A stretch of DNA of 15,936 nucleotides from Gammaproteobacteria bacterium (GTDB lineage: Bacteria > Pseudomonadota > Gammaproteobacteria > Arenicellales > Poriferihabitantaceae), in assembly GCA_024679435.1 (NCBI GenBank), contig JAIBDK010000011.1, positions 1 to 15,936 on the forward strand, in the 5' to 3' direction. The translations under genes and the position numbers were made by a program. Within the stretch, counting starts at the first letter, position 1. Each line of letters opens with the position of its first letter. This document shows, piece after piece, positions 1 to 7,060 of the stretch. Under the pieces are notes generated by a model. That model worked only from the letters and a program-made list of their open reading frames with translations, did not search any database and was not told the DNA's origin.

Positions 1-258
1 AGACTGACGATGCTGGAAGCAGAAACGCTGGTTATGGTTACCGCACGACGACCCAGCGACAAACTTTATTTCGACCTTGAATCCAAACCGGATTTACTTA
101 ACGCAGCCGGAATCCAGTCTGTCAATCGCATCGGTGACTGCGTTGCACCGTCCACGATCGCCGCCGCAGTTTATGCCGGTCATCTGTTCGCACGGGAATT
201 CGGTGAACACATAGATATCGACGAAGTACCTTACATTCGAGAACACCTGGAAATATAA
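1..258 (+). CDS. FMN/FAD-dependent oxidoreductase, TMADH/dimethylglycine demethylase-like (3' end)
   Basis: Only the last 85 codons are present; the frame is open from base 1, so the gene begins outside the window. The visible part is the end of the C-terminal dinucleotide-binding domain of the old-yellow-enzyme/trimethylamine dehydrogenase superfamily. The diagnostic stretch is RIGDCVAPSTIAAAVYAGH (about codons 46-64), in which IGDC is the usual flavin-contacting end of the Rossmann fold, preceded by a TARRPSDKLY segment. Family members include trimethylamine and dimethylamine dehydrogenases, histamine dehydrogenase, 2,4-dienoyl-CoA reductase and the dimethylglycine demethylase subunit DgcA. 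Substrate cannot be read from this tail. The nearby tmpA/tmpB-like pair, which would release glycine betaine, makes a methylamine or dimethylglycine substrate attractive, but that is inference. It ends 2 bp before the stop of the convergent hydantoinase-like gene. Confidence 0.8.
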   Translation, partial: RLTMLEAETLVMVTARRPSDKLYFDLESKPDLLNAAGIQSVNRIGDCVAPSTIAAAVYAGHLFAREFGEHIDIDEVPYIREHLEI

Positions 259-260
259 TG

Positions 261-2273
261 CTACTGCCGCATCAGGCAATTCGGTCGACCTGATGCGATG
301 GCGCTGATCGTTGCACTAACAAAAAGCTCACCATCTATATCATGCTTGATGTGATTGGCATCTTTTTTGATGCGGGTTTCAATAGACGCTGCACCGGCAG
401 CGATTGCCAGCTCTTGAGCTTCCCGTTTGGCGATTCGGGTTGCTTCACTGATTGCGATTTCAAGATTATCGTATCTGATCGGCTCATCACGATGAAATAA
501 ATAGAACGTGCCAAACTCGGGCTGAGTAACGGTCACATGGGAAATCTGCACTACCGCTCCCATCACTGCACCAATGGCATTGGCAGTATCAGCATGCTCT
601 GGCAGGCACAATTCCACCTCCAGCTTGCGAGCCACCTCCGGAAAATAATCTCCCGCAGGACCGCCGACGGCGACTATAGGGTAGCCCTTGGCGAACTGCA
701 GTTCAAACAAAGGATTGACTTTATTTGCCTGACCCTTCTTCAAAATAATATCAGCAAGGAGTTGGGTCAGGTTACGGGAATGGGAATCGTCCAGTTTACC
801 GTGCTGATTTAAACCCGCTTCGATGAGTTTCTGGCTGATTTTATGAGTGACCAGTTCAAATACCTGTTGGCAGGGAGTAATGGCATCGCCCACTTCCCAG
901 TTTCCACAGCCATATAGATGACGCATCTGTCGACCCCAGATTTTAGCGCCGAGCTCCGCGGCTTCAACGTTCCAGTGATCACTCATACCCAGCACGTGGG
1001 TCGCATCAGATGGCGTAAACCCACTGTAAATAACCAGACCCAGGCGCTCCATACGGGCAATAGCACGCATCATAGGCCGATTGGAGTCGACCAGCATTTC
1101 CAGTTCAACGGGCCCCTCTTGCAGCCTCTCCCATGCTTCTTTCTCGATATCACTGAGATTTCGAATCAACACTTCATTTTTTTGTAACGGCAATGCAAAC
1201 TTATTATTTCGCGGACTAGGCGAACCACTGAACTGCCGCTCAATGGCGGATATCACTTCCGGGAAGCGATGAGCTAGCAAACTCATCGGCACAACCCGTC
1301 GCTGGGAAATATCAATTCTGGTCTTGAATCGAACCTCACTGTCACCACCAAGACCGATAGAAAATACCCGGATCGCTTCTACCATGGGTTGCCAATCGCC
1401 GATTCTGGCGCCATCTTCACACAATTCAGGCTGCCCGTCTGTGACAATGGCGATATCTGTTGTCGTACCTCCAATATCGACAACAATGGCATTTTCCTTG
1501 CCGCTCAACGCACAGGCGCCGATCACACTCGCAGCGGGGCCAGACAATACGGTAGCAACAGGCTGCATCCTGGCGGTTTCAGCATTGACCAGAGAGCCAT
1601 CTCCTTTAACAATCATCAGCGGTGCTGAAATGTTTTTCTCCTTGAGAATAGATTCCACAGAATCAATAAGCGCCTGAATATAAAGAATCATCCGTGCATT
1701 CAAAGCCGCAGTGAGCGCTCTTCTTGGCGCTCCCAGACTGGAAGCCAGTTCATGTCCGCAGGCAACAGGCTTGCCCGTCAGTTCGTATACCATTTCCCGC
1801 AACTGTTTTTCGTGGGAAGGATTCCGGGTACCAAACATAGAGGAAATAGCAAAAGCAGATACCTTGTCGCTATGCTCAAGAATTTTCTGTCTTGCAATAT
1901 CCAGATCAAGAGGCATCAGCTCTCCACCCATGGCACCGTGCCCACCGTTCAATAAAGTGACGAATTCACGTTCAAGAATTTCCGAAAGGCCACTTTTATC
2001 AACCTGTGATTCGTTGTATCCGGGCAATAGAATCGCCACCGGCGCACCTCGACCTTCGACCACAGAATTGGTAGACAATGTGGTGGAAAGTGCGACTAGA
2101 TTAACCTGATCGAGATATTCCGGGGGCATGCTGGAAATAGCATTACCAATTCCGATAGTTAAATCAAAAGCCGTTGTCAGACTTTTGTTCTTGGCAATAA
2201 CTTTCTGTTTTTCATCAACGATAACGGCATCGGTATAGGTGCCGCCCGTATCGATACCTAACTGGTATGACAT
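261..2273 (-). CDS. Hydantoinase/oxoprolinase family ATPase (HyuA-like)
   Basis: A 670-residue protein with the two-domain layout of HyuA: an N-terminal Hydant_A_N domain (about 4-175) starting with the phosphate loop IDTGGTYTD, then the Hydantoinase_A core with VLSGPAASVIGA (about 242-253) and a second phosphate loop VVDIGGTTTD (264-273). A third glycine-rich nucleotide loop, VAVGGPAGDYF, lies near residue 555-565. Together these are the ASKHA-type ATP site. Family members couple ATP hydrolysis to opening of cyclic amides (N-methylhydantoin, 5-oxoproline) or to carboxylation of ketones. Length is normal for HyuA. No HyuB-like partner lies beside it in the window, so the substrate is unknown and it may act alone or with a distant subunit. 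It starts at ATG, 93 bp downstream of the iron-sulfur gene on the same strand, and may share its transcript. Confidence 0.85.
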   Translation of the reverse strand: MSYQLGIDTGGTYTDAVIVDEKQKVIAKNKSLTTAFDLTIGIGNAISSMPPEYLDQVNLVALSTTLSTNSVVEGRGAPVAILLPGYNESQVDKSGLSEILEREFVTLLNGGHGAMGGELMPLDLDIARQKILEHSDKVSAFAISSMFGTRNPSHEKQLREMVYELTGKPVACGHELASSLGAPRRALTAALNARMILYIQALIDSVESILKEKNISAPLMIVKGDGSLVNAETARMQPVATVLSGPAASVIGACALSGKENAIVVDIGGTTTDIAIVTDGQPELCEDGARIGDWQPMVEAIRVFSIGLGGDSEVRFKTRIDISQRRVVPMSLLAHRFPEVISAIERQFSGSPSPRNNKFALPLQKNEVLIRNLSDIEKEAWERLQEGPVELEMLVDSNRPMMRAIARMERLGLVIYSGFTPSDATHVLGMSDHWNVEAAELGAKIWGRQMRHLYGCGNWEVGDAITPCQQVFELVTHKISQKLIEAGLNQHGKLDDSHSRNLTQLLADIILKKGQANKVNPLFELQFAKGYPIVAVGGPAGDYFPEVARKLEVELCLPEHADTANAIGAVMGAVVQISHVTVTQPEFGTFYLFHRDEPIRYDNLEIAISEATRIAKREAQELAIAAGAASIETRIKKDANHIKHDIDGELFVSATISAIASGRPNCLMRQ
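268..297. terminator. Perfect 9-bp inverted repeat at a convergent gene junction
   Basis: The arms CGCATCAGG (268-276) and CCTGATGCG (289-297) are perfectly complementary around a 12-nt loop. The repeat lies 10 bp after the end of the + strand oxidoreductase gene and inside the last codons of the - strand hydantoinase-like gene. No run of T follows on either strand, so it is not a canonical intrinsic terminator. It could still stop or stabilise the + strand transcript, or simply be coding sequence. Confidence 0.35.
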
Positions 2274-2366
2274 GGATTAATTCTCGATCGGTGGAGTTTA
2301 TCTAGAGGTCGAATTCTAATCGATTATTAGTCGTTTCAAAGAAAATAAAACAGCAACAACGGCCGC

Positions 2367-3116
2367 TCAATTTTCTACTTTATTGTTGTATCGTTCAGAA
2401 ATGCTGGTAAAAAAAGCATCCATATGAAATCGGGCATGCGCTTTTTCATAAGTAAAAGCCCGTCCTTCGGGGCATGCCAGCCTCGCAGAACAGGTATGAT
2501 TGCGACAATCTGAATTCGGATTTCCCTCAAGGAACCCATAGCAGCCCTCAACATCATACCCTTCATCAGAAAAGGCATTGACAGGGCAGGTATTCAGACA
2601 GGGTTGATCGACACAGAACGCACAAAGAGCAGAAAGACCTAACTGCTCATTTTCAAAAGGACGCCCTGCTTCGGAAAACATATCGAGTTCAGAAAACGAA
2701 CGGGGCAATGCAATACCAAACCGATAGGCATGCCAAAGACCGTAGTCAGGATGAATAAGCATCCCCAGACGGGAATTGCCCATAGATTCTGCTTTTTTAG
2801 CCCACTGAATGAAAGGCTTGTAGGGTGGCCCACCAAACGGAAAAAATACCTGGCCGTCTAGTTCCGCACTCATTTTATTACCAATTCGTTCACTCCAACG
2901 ATTCAGAGGGTCCTCCAGACCATCGCGATACTCGCTCGAAGCAGAAAAAATTGGCCAGATTGACGATCCGGCGTTACCAAATAATATCAGCGATTTTGCC
3001 TTGCTATTGTCACCGAGGTTGAAACCATCATCCTCAGCCATTATGTTAAATCCACCCCGAATAACGAGTCCAAACCGGACTGCCGCCTGTTCTATTACGT
3101 GATAATCCGAAACCAT
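2367..3116 (-). CDS. Small iron-sulfur protein with QueG-like [4Fe-4S] cluster region
   Basis: About 249 residues from an ATG at 3116; an in-frame GTG at 3131 would add five residues, and neither has a strong ribosome site. The C-terminal third has eight cysteines (numbered from the ATG: 165, 168, 173, 177, 192, 204, 209, 215), enough for two [4Fe-4S] clusters. The first set, CAFCVDQPCLNTCP, resembles the ferredoxin-like segment of epoxyqueuosine reductase QueG and reductive dehalogenases; the second set is C-X11-C-X4-C-X5-CP. The N-terminal part (SLILFGNAGSSIWPIF about 42-57, then a segment around FPFGGPPYKPF) also recalls the flavin-free N-region of that superfamily. It has no signal peptide or membrane segment, so it is probably a cytoplasmic electron-transfer or reductase protein. 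Function is unknown. It is divergent from the tmpA-like gene and upstream of the hydantoinase-like gene. Confidence 0.75.
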   Translation of the reverse strand: MVSDYHVIEQAAVRFGLVIRGGFNIMAEDDGFNLGDNSKAKSLILFGNAGSSIWPIFSASSEYRDGLEDPLNRWSERIGNKMSAELDGQVFFPFGGPPYKPFIQWAKKAESMGNSRLGMLIHPDYGLWHAYRFGIALPRSFSELDMFSEAGRPFENEQLGLSALCAFCVDQPCLNTCPVNAFSDEGYDVEGCYGFLEGNPNSDCRNHTCSARLACPEGRAFTYEKAHARFHMDAFFTSISERYNNKVEN

Positions 3117-3138
3117 ATTGTTAACGTTCACTCTCTGT

Positions 3139-3153
3139 CAATTGTAGCAATTG
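3139..3153. promoter_or_regulatory. Paired CAATTG palindromes in divergent intergenic region
   Basis: Two copies of the self-complementary hexamer CAATTG are separated by TAG (3139-3144 and 3148-3153), in the 145-bp gap between the divergent iron-sulfur gene and the tmpA-like gene. The symmetry and position suit an operator. A TTGACA hexamer on the minus strand overlaps this site. No regulator gene is visible, so this is a suggestion only. Confidence 0.3.
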
Positions 3154-3247
3154 TCATTATCTTCCATTACATTACCAAGTCTGAAATTTACAAAACATCA
3201 CCAAACCGCCACAGTGTTTTTCCAGAACGCAATGCCCAGACGCGAAT

Positions 3248-3253
3248 AAAGGA
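3248..3253 (+). promoter_or_regulatory. Ribosome binding site of the tmpA-like gene
   Basis: AAAGGA sits eight bases before the ATG at 3262. It is one of the clearer Shine-Dalgarno sequences in the window and fixes this start. Confidence 0.6.
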
Positions 3254-3261
3254 TCGGACAC

Positions 3262-4461
3262 ATGACCAATCTTCAGCAGAGCACTCACCCAGTTTCTGTC
3301 AATATCCTGAACAATGGATCAGAGATTAAGCTGCAATGGCCCGACAGGGCATCCCGCTATCATGCGGTCTGGCTGCGAGACAACGGTCAGGACCAAAACA
3401 CGCGGAATCCGGCCAACCACCAGAAACTGATTACCATCGCCGATATTCCTGAAGGCGTATTCGTGGAACACGCCATCATTACAGATCAGAACCGCCTGGA
3501 ACTTGGCTTTGGACCGGATCAGTGGACGACTTCAATAGACATTGAATGGCTATATGCTCACAGTTATGAGGACTCGTACCAGGAACGGGCTAACACAATG
3601 TTTGCCGATAATATAACCACCTGGAATTCCGGTTTCGTCAAAAATATAACCCGGTCAAACTACGATGACGTACGAACCAGCCCCGAAGCATTGTTAGAAT
3701 GGCTGCGGGCGGTTGACCGCTACGGGGTTGCTATTCTTTTAGGTCTGCCCGACAAAAACGCAGCTGTACTGGATGTGATTGACCTTTTCGGCTACATCCG
3801 GGAAACCAATTACGGACAATATTTTGAAATCCGTTCGGAAATAAACCCCATTAACCTCGCCTATACCTCTATTGGTTTGCAGTCTCATACAGACAATCCC
3901 TATCGGGACCCGGTTCCGGGTTTACAGTTGTTCGGATGCCTCGAAAACAATACGGAAGGAGGAGAATCCATTGTGGTAGACGGTTTTCGAATTGCGGAGA
4001 CTATCAGACAGGAAAATCCGCGGTGGTTTGAGTTGCTGTGCACATATAATGCTCAATTTGAATATTGCGGATCAACTGGCACACATTTGCAGGCCAGTCG
4101 CCCAATGATCGAATGCGGACCCGATGGGAAAATCATCCATATTCGATTCAACAATCGCTCATGTGCGGCCCTTACTGAGATTCCTTACGACCATATGGAG
4201 GAATATTACCGTGCTTATCGACGATTCGGTGATCTGGCGAATAGCAATCAGCTGGAAGTGATTTTCAAACTCCAGCCCGGACAATTATTTATCACTGATA
4301 ATACCCGCGTCCTGCACGGCCGCACCGGATTTTCCGGCCCCGGCAACAGATGGATGCAGGGTGCCTACGCGGATAAGGACGCACTGAAAAGCAAAATTCG
4401 GGTACTGGAACAGTCGCTTAATTTAGGAATCGATGCGAATCAGGTAGTCAAAATTTACTGA
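3262..4461 (+). CDS. tmpA: Fe(II)/2-oxoglutarate dioxygenase, probable 2-(trimethylammonio)ethylphosphonate dioxygenase (TmpA-like)
   Basis: A 399-residue protein of the gamma-butyrobetaine hydroxylase/TauD family, with a GBBH-like N-terminal domain (about 12-100) and a TauD double-stranded beta-helix (about 125-385). The iron ligands are visible as HTD (His209, Asp211) and the distal His352 in VLHGR, followed by the 2-oxoglutarate-binding tail GNRWMQGAYAD. Aromatic residues lining up with the trimethylammonium cage of human BBOX1 are Tyr184, Phe188 (Trp in human) and Tyr201. The N-domain reads LRDNGQDQN where true GBB hydroxylases have zinc-binding cysteines. TmpA hydroxylates 2-(trimethylammonio)ethylphosphonate at C1. 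I prefer this over GBB hydroxylase because a PhnZ/TmpB-type gene follows 64 bp downstream. The ATG is supported by AAAGGA at 3248-3253, eight bases away. A carnitine-pathway role remains possible. Confidence 0.75.
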   Translation: MTNLQQSTHPVSVNILNNGSEIKLQWPDRASRYHAVWLRDNGQDQNTRNPANHQKLITIADIPEGVFVEHAIITDQNRLELGFGPDQWTTSIDIEWLYAHSYEDSYQERANTMFADNITTWNSGFVKNITRSNYDDVRTSPEALLEWLRAVDRYGVAILLGLPDKNAAVLDVIDLFGYIRETNYGQYFEIRSEINPINLAYTSIGLQSHTDNPYRDPVPGLQLFGCLENNTEGGESIVVDGFRIAETIRQENPRWFELLCTYNAQFEYCGSTGTHLQASRPMIECGPDGKIIHIRFNNRSCAALTEIPYDHMEEYYRAYRRFGDLANSNQLEVIFKLQPGQLFITDNTRVLHGRTGFSGPGNRWMQGAYADKDALKSKIRVLEQSLNLGIDANQVVKIY

Positions 4462-4525
4462 AATACCCATCAGCAAACCGTACAATACGATCAGACAAAC
4501 AGGCATCTAATCAAAAATTGCAAAA

Positions 4526-5107
4526 ATGAGTCAAGTTGAACTTAACCGGGATAATATTATTCCCTTCCTAGCCGATATATTTAACCGGCTGGGAGCAGAC
4601 AGCTACCTGGGGGAAGAGGTGTCCATGTCAGAACACATGCTACAGTCTGCTTTCAAGGCAGAGCAGGCGGAAGAGTCGGATGCCACAATCACCGCGGCAC
4701 TATTGCACGATATAGGCCACTATACCGGCGAATTTCCTGAAAACTATATCGAACTCGGCGTTGACAATCAGCATGAGACAATGGGCTCGGCTATCCTTGA
4801 GAGGTTTTTTCCAGCAGAAGTTTACGAGCCGGTTCGCTGGCATGTTGAAGCAAAACGCTATCTGTGTGCCGTGGAGCCTGAATACTTTTCCGGACTGTCC
4901 GACGCGTCGGTAAAAACGCTGGAATTACAGGGCGGACCGCTTGACCACAATCAGGTAAAAGAATTCGAAAAAAACCCGCACCTCGATGCCATAGTGAGAG
5001 TCAGGCGTTACGACGATGGAGGCAAGCTGGCCGGTGTGCTCACCCCGGATATTGGCCACTACCTGGATATTGCTCAATCAGTTCTGGACGAAAACACAGA
5101 AAATTGA
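4526..5107 (+). CDS. tmpB: HD-domain mixed-valent diiron oxygenase, PhnZ/TmpB-like
   Basis: A 193-residue protein matching the PhnZ family in length and active-site spacing. Visible residues are the lid pair Tyr27-x-x-Glu30 (YLGE), the ligands His37, His61-Asp62 (LLHDIGHY), His65, His83, His106, and Asp163/164 in VRRYDDGGK; these sit 2-3 positions after the Tyr24, Glu27, His34, His58, Asp59, His62, His80, His104 and Asp161 that I recall for PhnZ. The WHVEAKRYLC and LQGGP motifs are also typical. Members oxidatively cleave the C-P bond of 1-hydroxyphosphonates. TmpB acts on the product of TmpA, giving glycine betaine and phosphate. The tmpA-like gene directly upstream points to that substrate; PhnZ proper is paired instead with the unrelated-looking PhnY dioxygenase. 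No good ribosome site precedes the ATG, so coupled translation from the upstream mRNA is possible. Automatic pipelines often call such proteins HD phosphohydrolases. Confidence 0.8.
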   Translation: MSQVELNRDNIIPFLADIFNRLGADSYLGEEVSMSEHMLQSAFKAEQAEESDATITAALLHDIGHYTGEFPENYIELGVDNQHETMGSAILERFFPAEVYEPVRWHVEAKRYLCAVEPEYFSGLSDASVKTLELQGGPLDHNQVKEFEKNPHLDAIVRVRRYDDGGKLAGVLTPDIGHYLDIAQSVLDENTEN

Positions 5108-5108
5108 A

Positions 5109-5675
5109 TCAGGTCTTGGGAAGGGTTACCCCGGTCTGGCCCTGGTACTTCCCGCCTCGATCCGCATAAGAAGTTTCACAGATTTCGTCAGATTCAAAAA
5201 ACAATACCTGCGCAATTCCTTCGTTGGCGTAAATTTTTGCAGGAAGCGGGGTCGTGTTAGAGAACTCCAGAGTGACATATCCTTCCCACTCCGGTTCAAA
5301 CGGGGTAACGTTAACAATAATTCCACAACGGGCATAAGTGCTTTTTCCGAGGCAAACTGTCAGTACATTTCTGGGAATTCGAAAATACTCGACGGTCCTC
5401 GCCAGAGCGAACGAGTTGGGCGGGATAATACAAACATCGCCAACAAAATCTACAAAGCTGTTTGCATCGAACGCCTTGGGATCTACAACAGCCGAGTTGA
5501 TATTGGTAAATATTTTGAATTCGTTTGAACAACGAATATCGTATCCGTAGCTGGACGTACCATAGGAAATTACCCTGCCCTGATCAGACTCTCGAACCTG
5601 CCCCGCTTCGAACGGTTCGATCATTCCTGTGGATTCCGCCATTCTACGGATCCATTTGTCTGATTTGATCGACAT
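5109..5675 (-). CDS. dcd: dCTP deaminase
   Basis: A 188-residue protein, the standard length for bacterial Dcd of the Pseudomonas type. It deaminates dCTP to dUTP and ammonia, supplying dUMP for thymidylate synthesis, and works as a cytoplasmic trimer. Recognisable segments are SSYGYDIRC (about 41-49), the nucleotide-binding GKSTYARCG (110-118) and EGYVTLEFSN (131-140), where Glu137 aligns with the catalytic base. The C-terminal GGKYQGQTGVT forms the lid over the nucleotide. It begins 2 bp after the stop of apbC and is surely co-transcribed with it. It ends one base from the stop of the convergent tmpB-like gene, with no terminator between them. Confidence 0.96.
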   Translation of the reverse strand: MSIKSDKWIRRMAESTGMIEPFEAGQVRESDQGRVISYGTSSYGYDIRCSNEFKIFTNINSAVVDPKAFDANSFVDFVGDVCIIPPNSFALARTVEYFRIPRNVLTVCLGKSTYARCGIIVNVTPFEPEWEGYVTLEFSNTTPLPAKIYANEGIAQVLFFESDEICETSYADRGGKYQGQTGVTLPKT

Positions 5676-5677
5676 TA

Positions 5678-6751
5678 CTAGTTTTGCTGTATGACGATAT
5701 TAGGAAACTTGGAAGAAAAATCTTTCTTTCGCATCGCCAGTTTGGCCGCCGCATTTCGGGCAAGTTTCTTGTAATTCGCTGTAATAGCGCCATCGGGATC
5801 CGCCACCACGGTGGGACGGCCGTTATCAACACTTTCACGAATAGAAATATCCAGCGGCACATCCCCAAGAAAATCAGTGCCGTATTGTTCCGCCATATTT
5901 CGACCTCCGCCACTACCAAATATATGTTCTTCGTGACCACAGTTTGAACAAATGTGGGTGCTCATGTTTTCCACTACACCCAATACTGGAATATCAACCT
6001 TTTCAAACATTTTGTATGCTTTTCTGGCATCCAGAAGAGCAATATCCTGAGGGGTAGTGACGATAATAGATCCCGATACCGGCACTTTTTGGGCCAGAGT
6101 AAGCTGGGTGTCACCGGTGCCCGGCGGCATATCAATTATCAGGTAATCAAGATCGTTCCATTGAGTATCATTCAACAGTTGTTCCAGCGCCTGAGTGACC
6201 ATAGGTCCGCGCCAGATCATAGGGGATTCTTCATCTACAAGAAAACCGATAGACATTGACTGAATATCGTAGCTGCTCATAGGCTCCAGTGTCTTGCCGT
6301 CTTTAGATGTCGGCTGACCACTGACACCCAGCATCCGTGGCTGGCTGGGCCCGTAGATATCCGCATCCAGAATGCCCACCCGGGCACCTTCGGCGGACAG
6401 TGCCAGCGCAAAATTGACCGAACAGGTTGATTTGCCTACCCCCCCTTTACCCGAAGCAACAGCAATGATGTTTTTCACTCCTTTAAGCGGCTTAACCCCT
6501 TCCTGGACTTCGTGGGCAACGGTATTGGAAGATACGGTTACCGACGCACCAGGAACCGCATTTTCTATAATTTTTATCAATTCGGGCTCCCAGCTTTTAG
6601 CAGGATAGCCCAGGGCGATATCAATCTCTACGTTATCGCCCTCTATGCGGATATCTTTAATTTCTTTACTGGCAACCAGATCCATCTCTGTATGAGGGTC
6701 TATTATTGCGCTCAAGCTGGTTTCAACTGCTGCACGATCTATTTGTGTCAT
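5678..6751 (-). CDS. apbC: Mrp/ApbC family iron-sulfur cluster carrier ATPase
   Basis: A 357-residue P-loop ATPase of the Mrp/NBP35 family that carries [4Fe-4S] clusters to apoproteins in the cytoplasm. An N-terminal MIP18/DUF59 domain (about 5-80) precedes the ATPase domain. The deviant Walker A motif GKGGVGKST is at 101-109, the switch/Walker B segment LIIDMPPGTGDTQ at about 204-216, and the cluster-binding pair Cys268-x-x-Cys271 lies in ICSNCG. Length and order match full-size bacterial ApbC. With dcd just downstream and metG divergent upstream, the arrangement is the one known from Pseudomonas. The iron-sulfur proteins near both ends of the window are plausible clients, but nothing here shows that directly. 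Confidence 0.95.
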   Translation of the reverse strand: MTQIDRAAVETSLSAIIDPHTEMDLVASKEIKDIRIEGDNVEIDIALGYPAKSWEPELIKIIENAVPGASVTVSSNTVAHEVQEGVKPLKGVKNIIAVASGKGGVGKSTCSVNFALALSAEGARVGILDADIYGPSQPRMLGVSGQPTSKDGKTLEPMSSYDIQSMSIGFLVDEESPMIWRGPMVTQALEQLLNDTQWNDLDYLIIDMPPGTGDTQLTLAQKVPVSGSIIVTTPQDIALLDARKAYKMFEKVDIPVLGVVENMSTHICSNCGHEEHIFGSGGGRNMAEQYGTDFLGDVPLDISIRESVDNGRPTVVADPDGAITANYKKLARNAAAKLAMRKKDFSSKFPNIVIQQN

Positions 6752-7060
6752 ATTATTCGGCCTGGTTTAAAATGAGGTTTCCCGGTGGAGTAAACATTTA
6801 AAAAATAACGATCAACTTTACTACTGCGGATTAATGCAAACTGATCAATATTTTTACTGCAGTGATAAGCGGCTAAAAAACAGCATAACCGACATGGCAA
6901 TATGCATTTTTGCGGCACCACTGGCCATCCAGCCACGCCCGATTCAGTGCCGACATGCCTAGCAAGATGGTGTTTAAATCTAACCTTTCAACGGTGGGTT
7001 CAAATATAATATTGTATCCCAATATTCAACGACAATGCCCTAAATTATTTTACCGCCCCG
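6752..7060. other. Divergent apbC/metG intergenic region
   Basis: These 309 bases separate the starts of apbC (-) and metG (+). No credible gene is present: the 62-codon open frame at 6936-6748 (-) overlaps the apbC start and has no recognisable motif. The region is AT-rich and should hold promoters for both genes. A perfect TATAAT at 7005-7010 faces metG; no convincing promoter was found for apbC. No riboswitch or T-box-like structure was recognised. Confidence 0.6.
6982..7010 (+). promoter_or_regulatory. Candidate metG promoter
   Basis: A perfect -10 hexamer TATAAT lies at 7005-7010, about 50 bp before the metG ATG. The hexamer 17 bp upstream (AACCTT, 6982-6987) is a poor -35 match, so either an activator helps or the real -35 contact is weak. 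Confidence 0.4.

Noticed and set aside
261..2109. Several + strand open frames of 60-132 codons opposite the hydantoinase-like gene
   Set aside because: They are antisense to a clear 670-residue protein with intact ATPase motifs, and their translations show no domain pattern.
3099..3329. 76-codon open frame on the + strand overlapping the tmpA-like start
   Set aside because: It spans the divergent intergenic gap and the 5' end of the oxygenase in another frame, with no motif and no ribosome site.
4526..5107. Generic HD-domain phosphohydrolase
   Set aside because: The Tyr-x-x-Glu lid pair and the spacing of the extra histidines match the PhnZ oxygenase group, not a plain phosphodiesterase or nucleotidase.
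3262..5107. PhnY/PhnZ pathway for 2-aminoethylphosphonate
   Set aside because: PhnY is a phytanoyl-CoA-type dioxygenase of about 280 residues; the partner here is a 399-residue GBBH/TauD-type protein, which matches TmpA instead.
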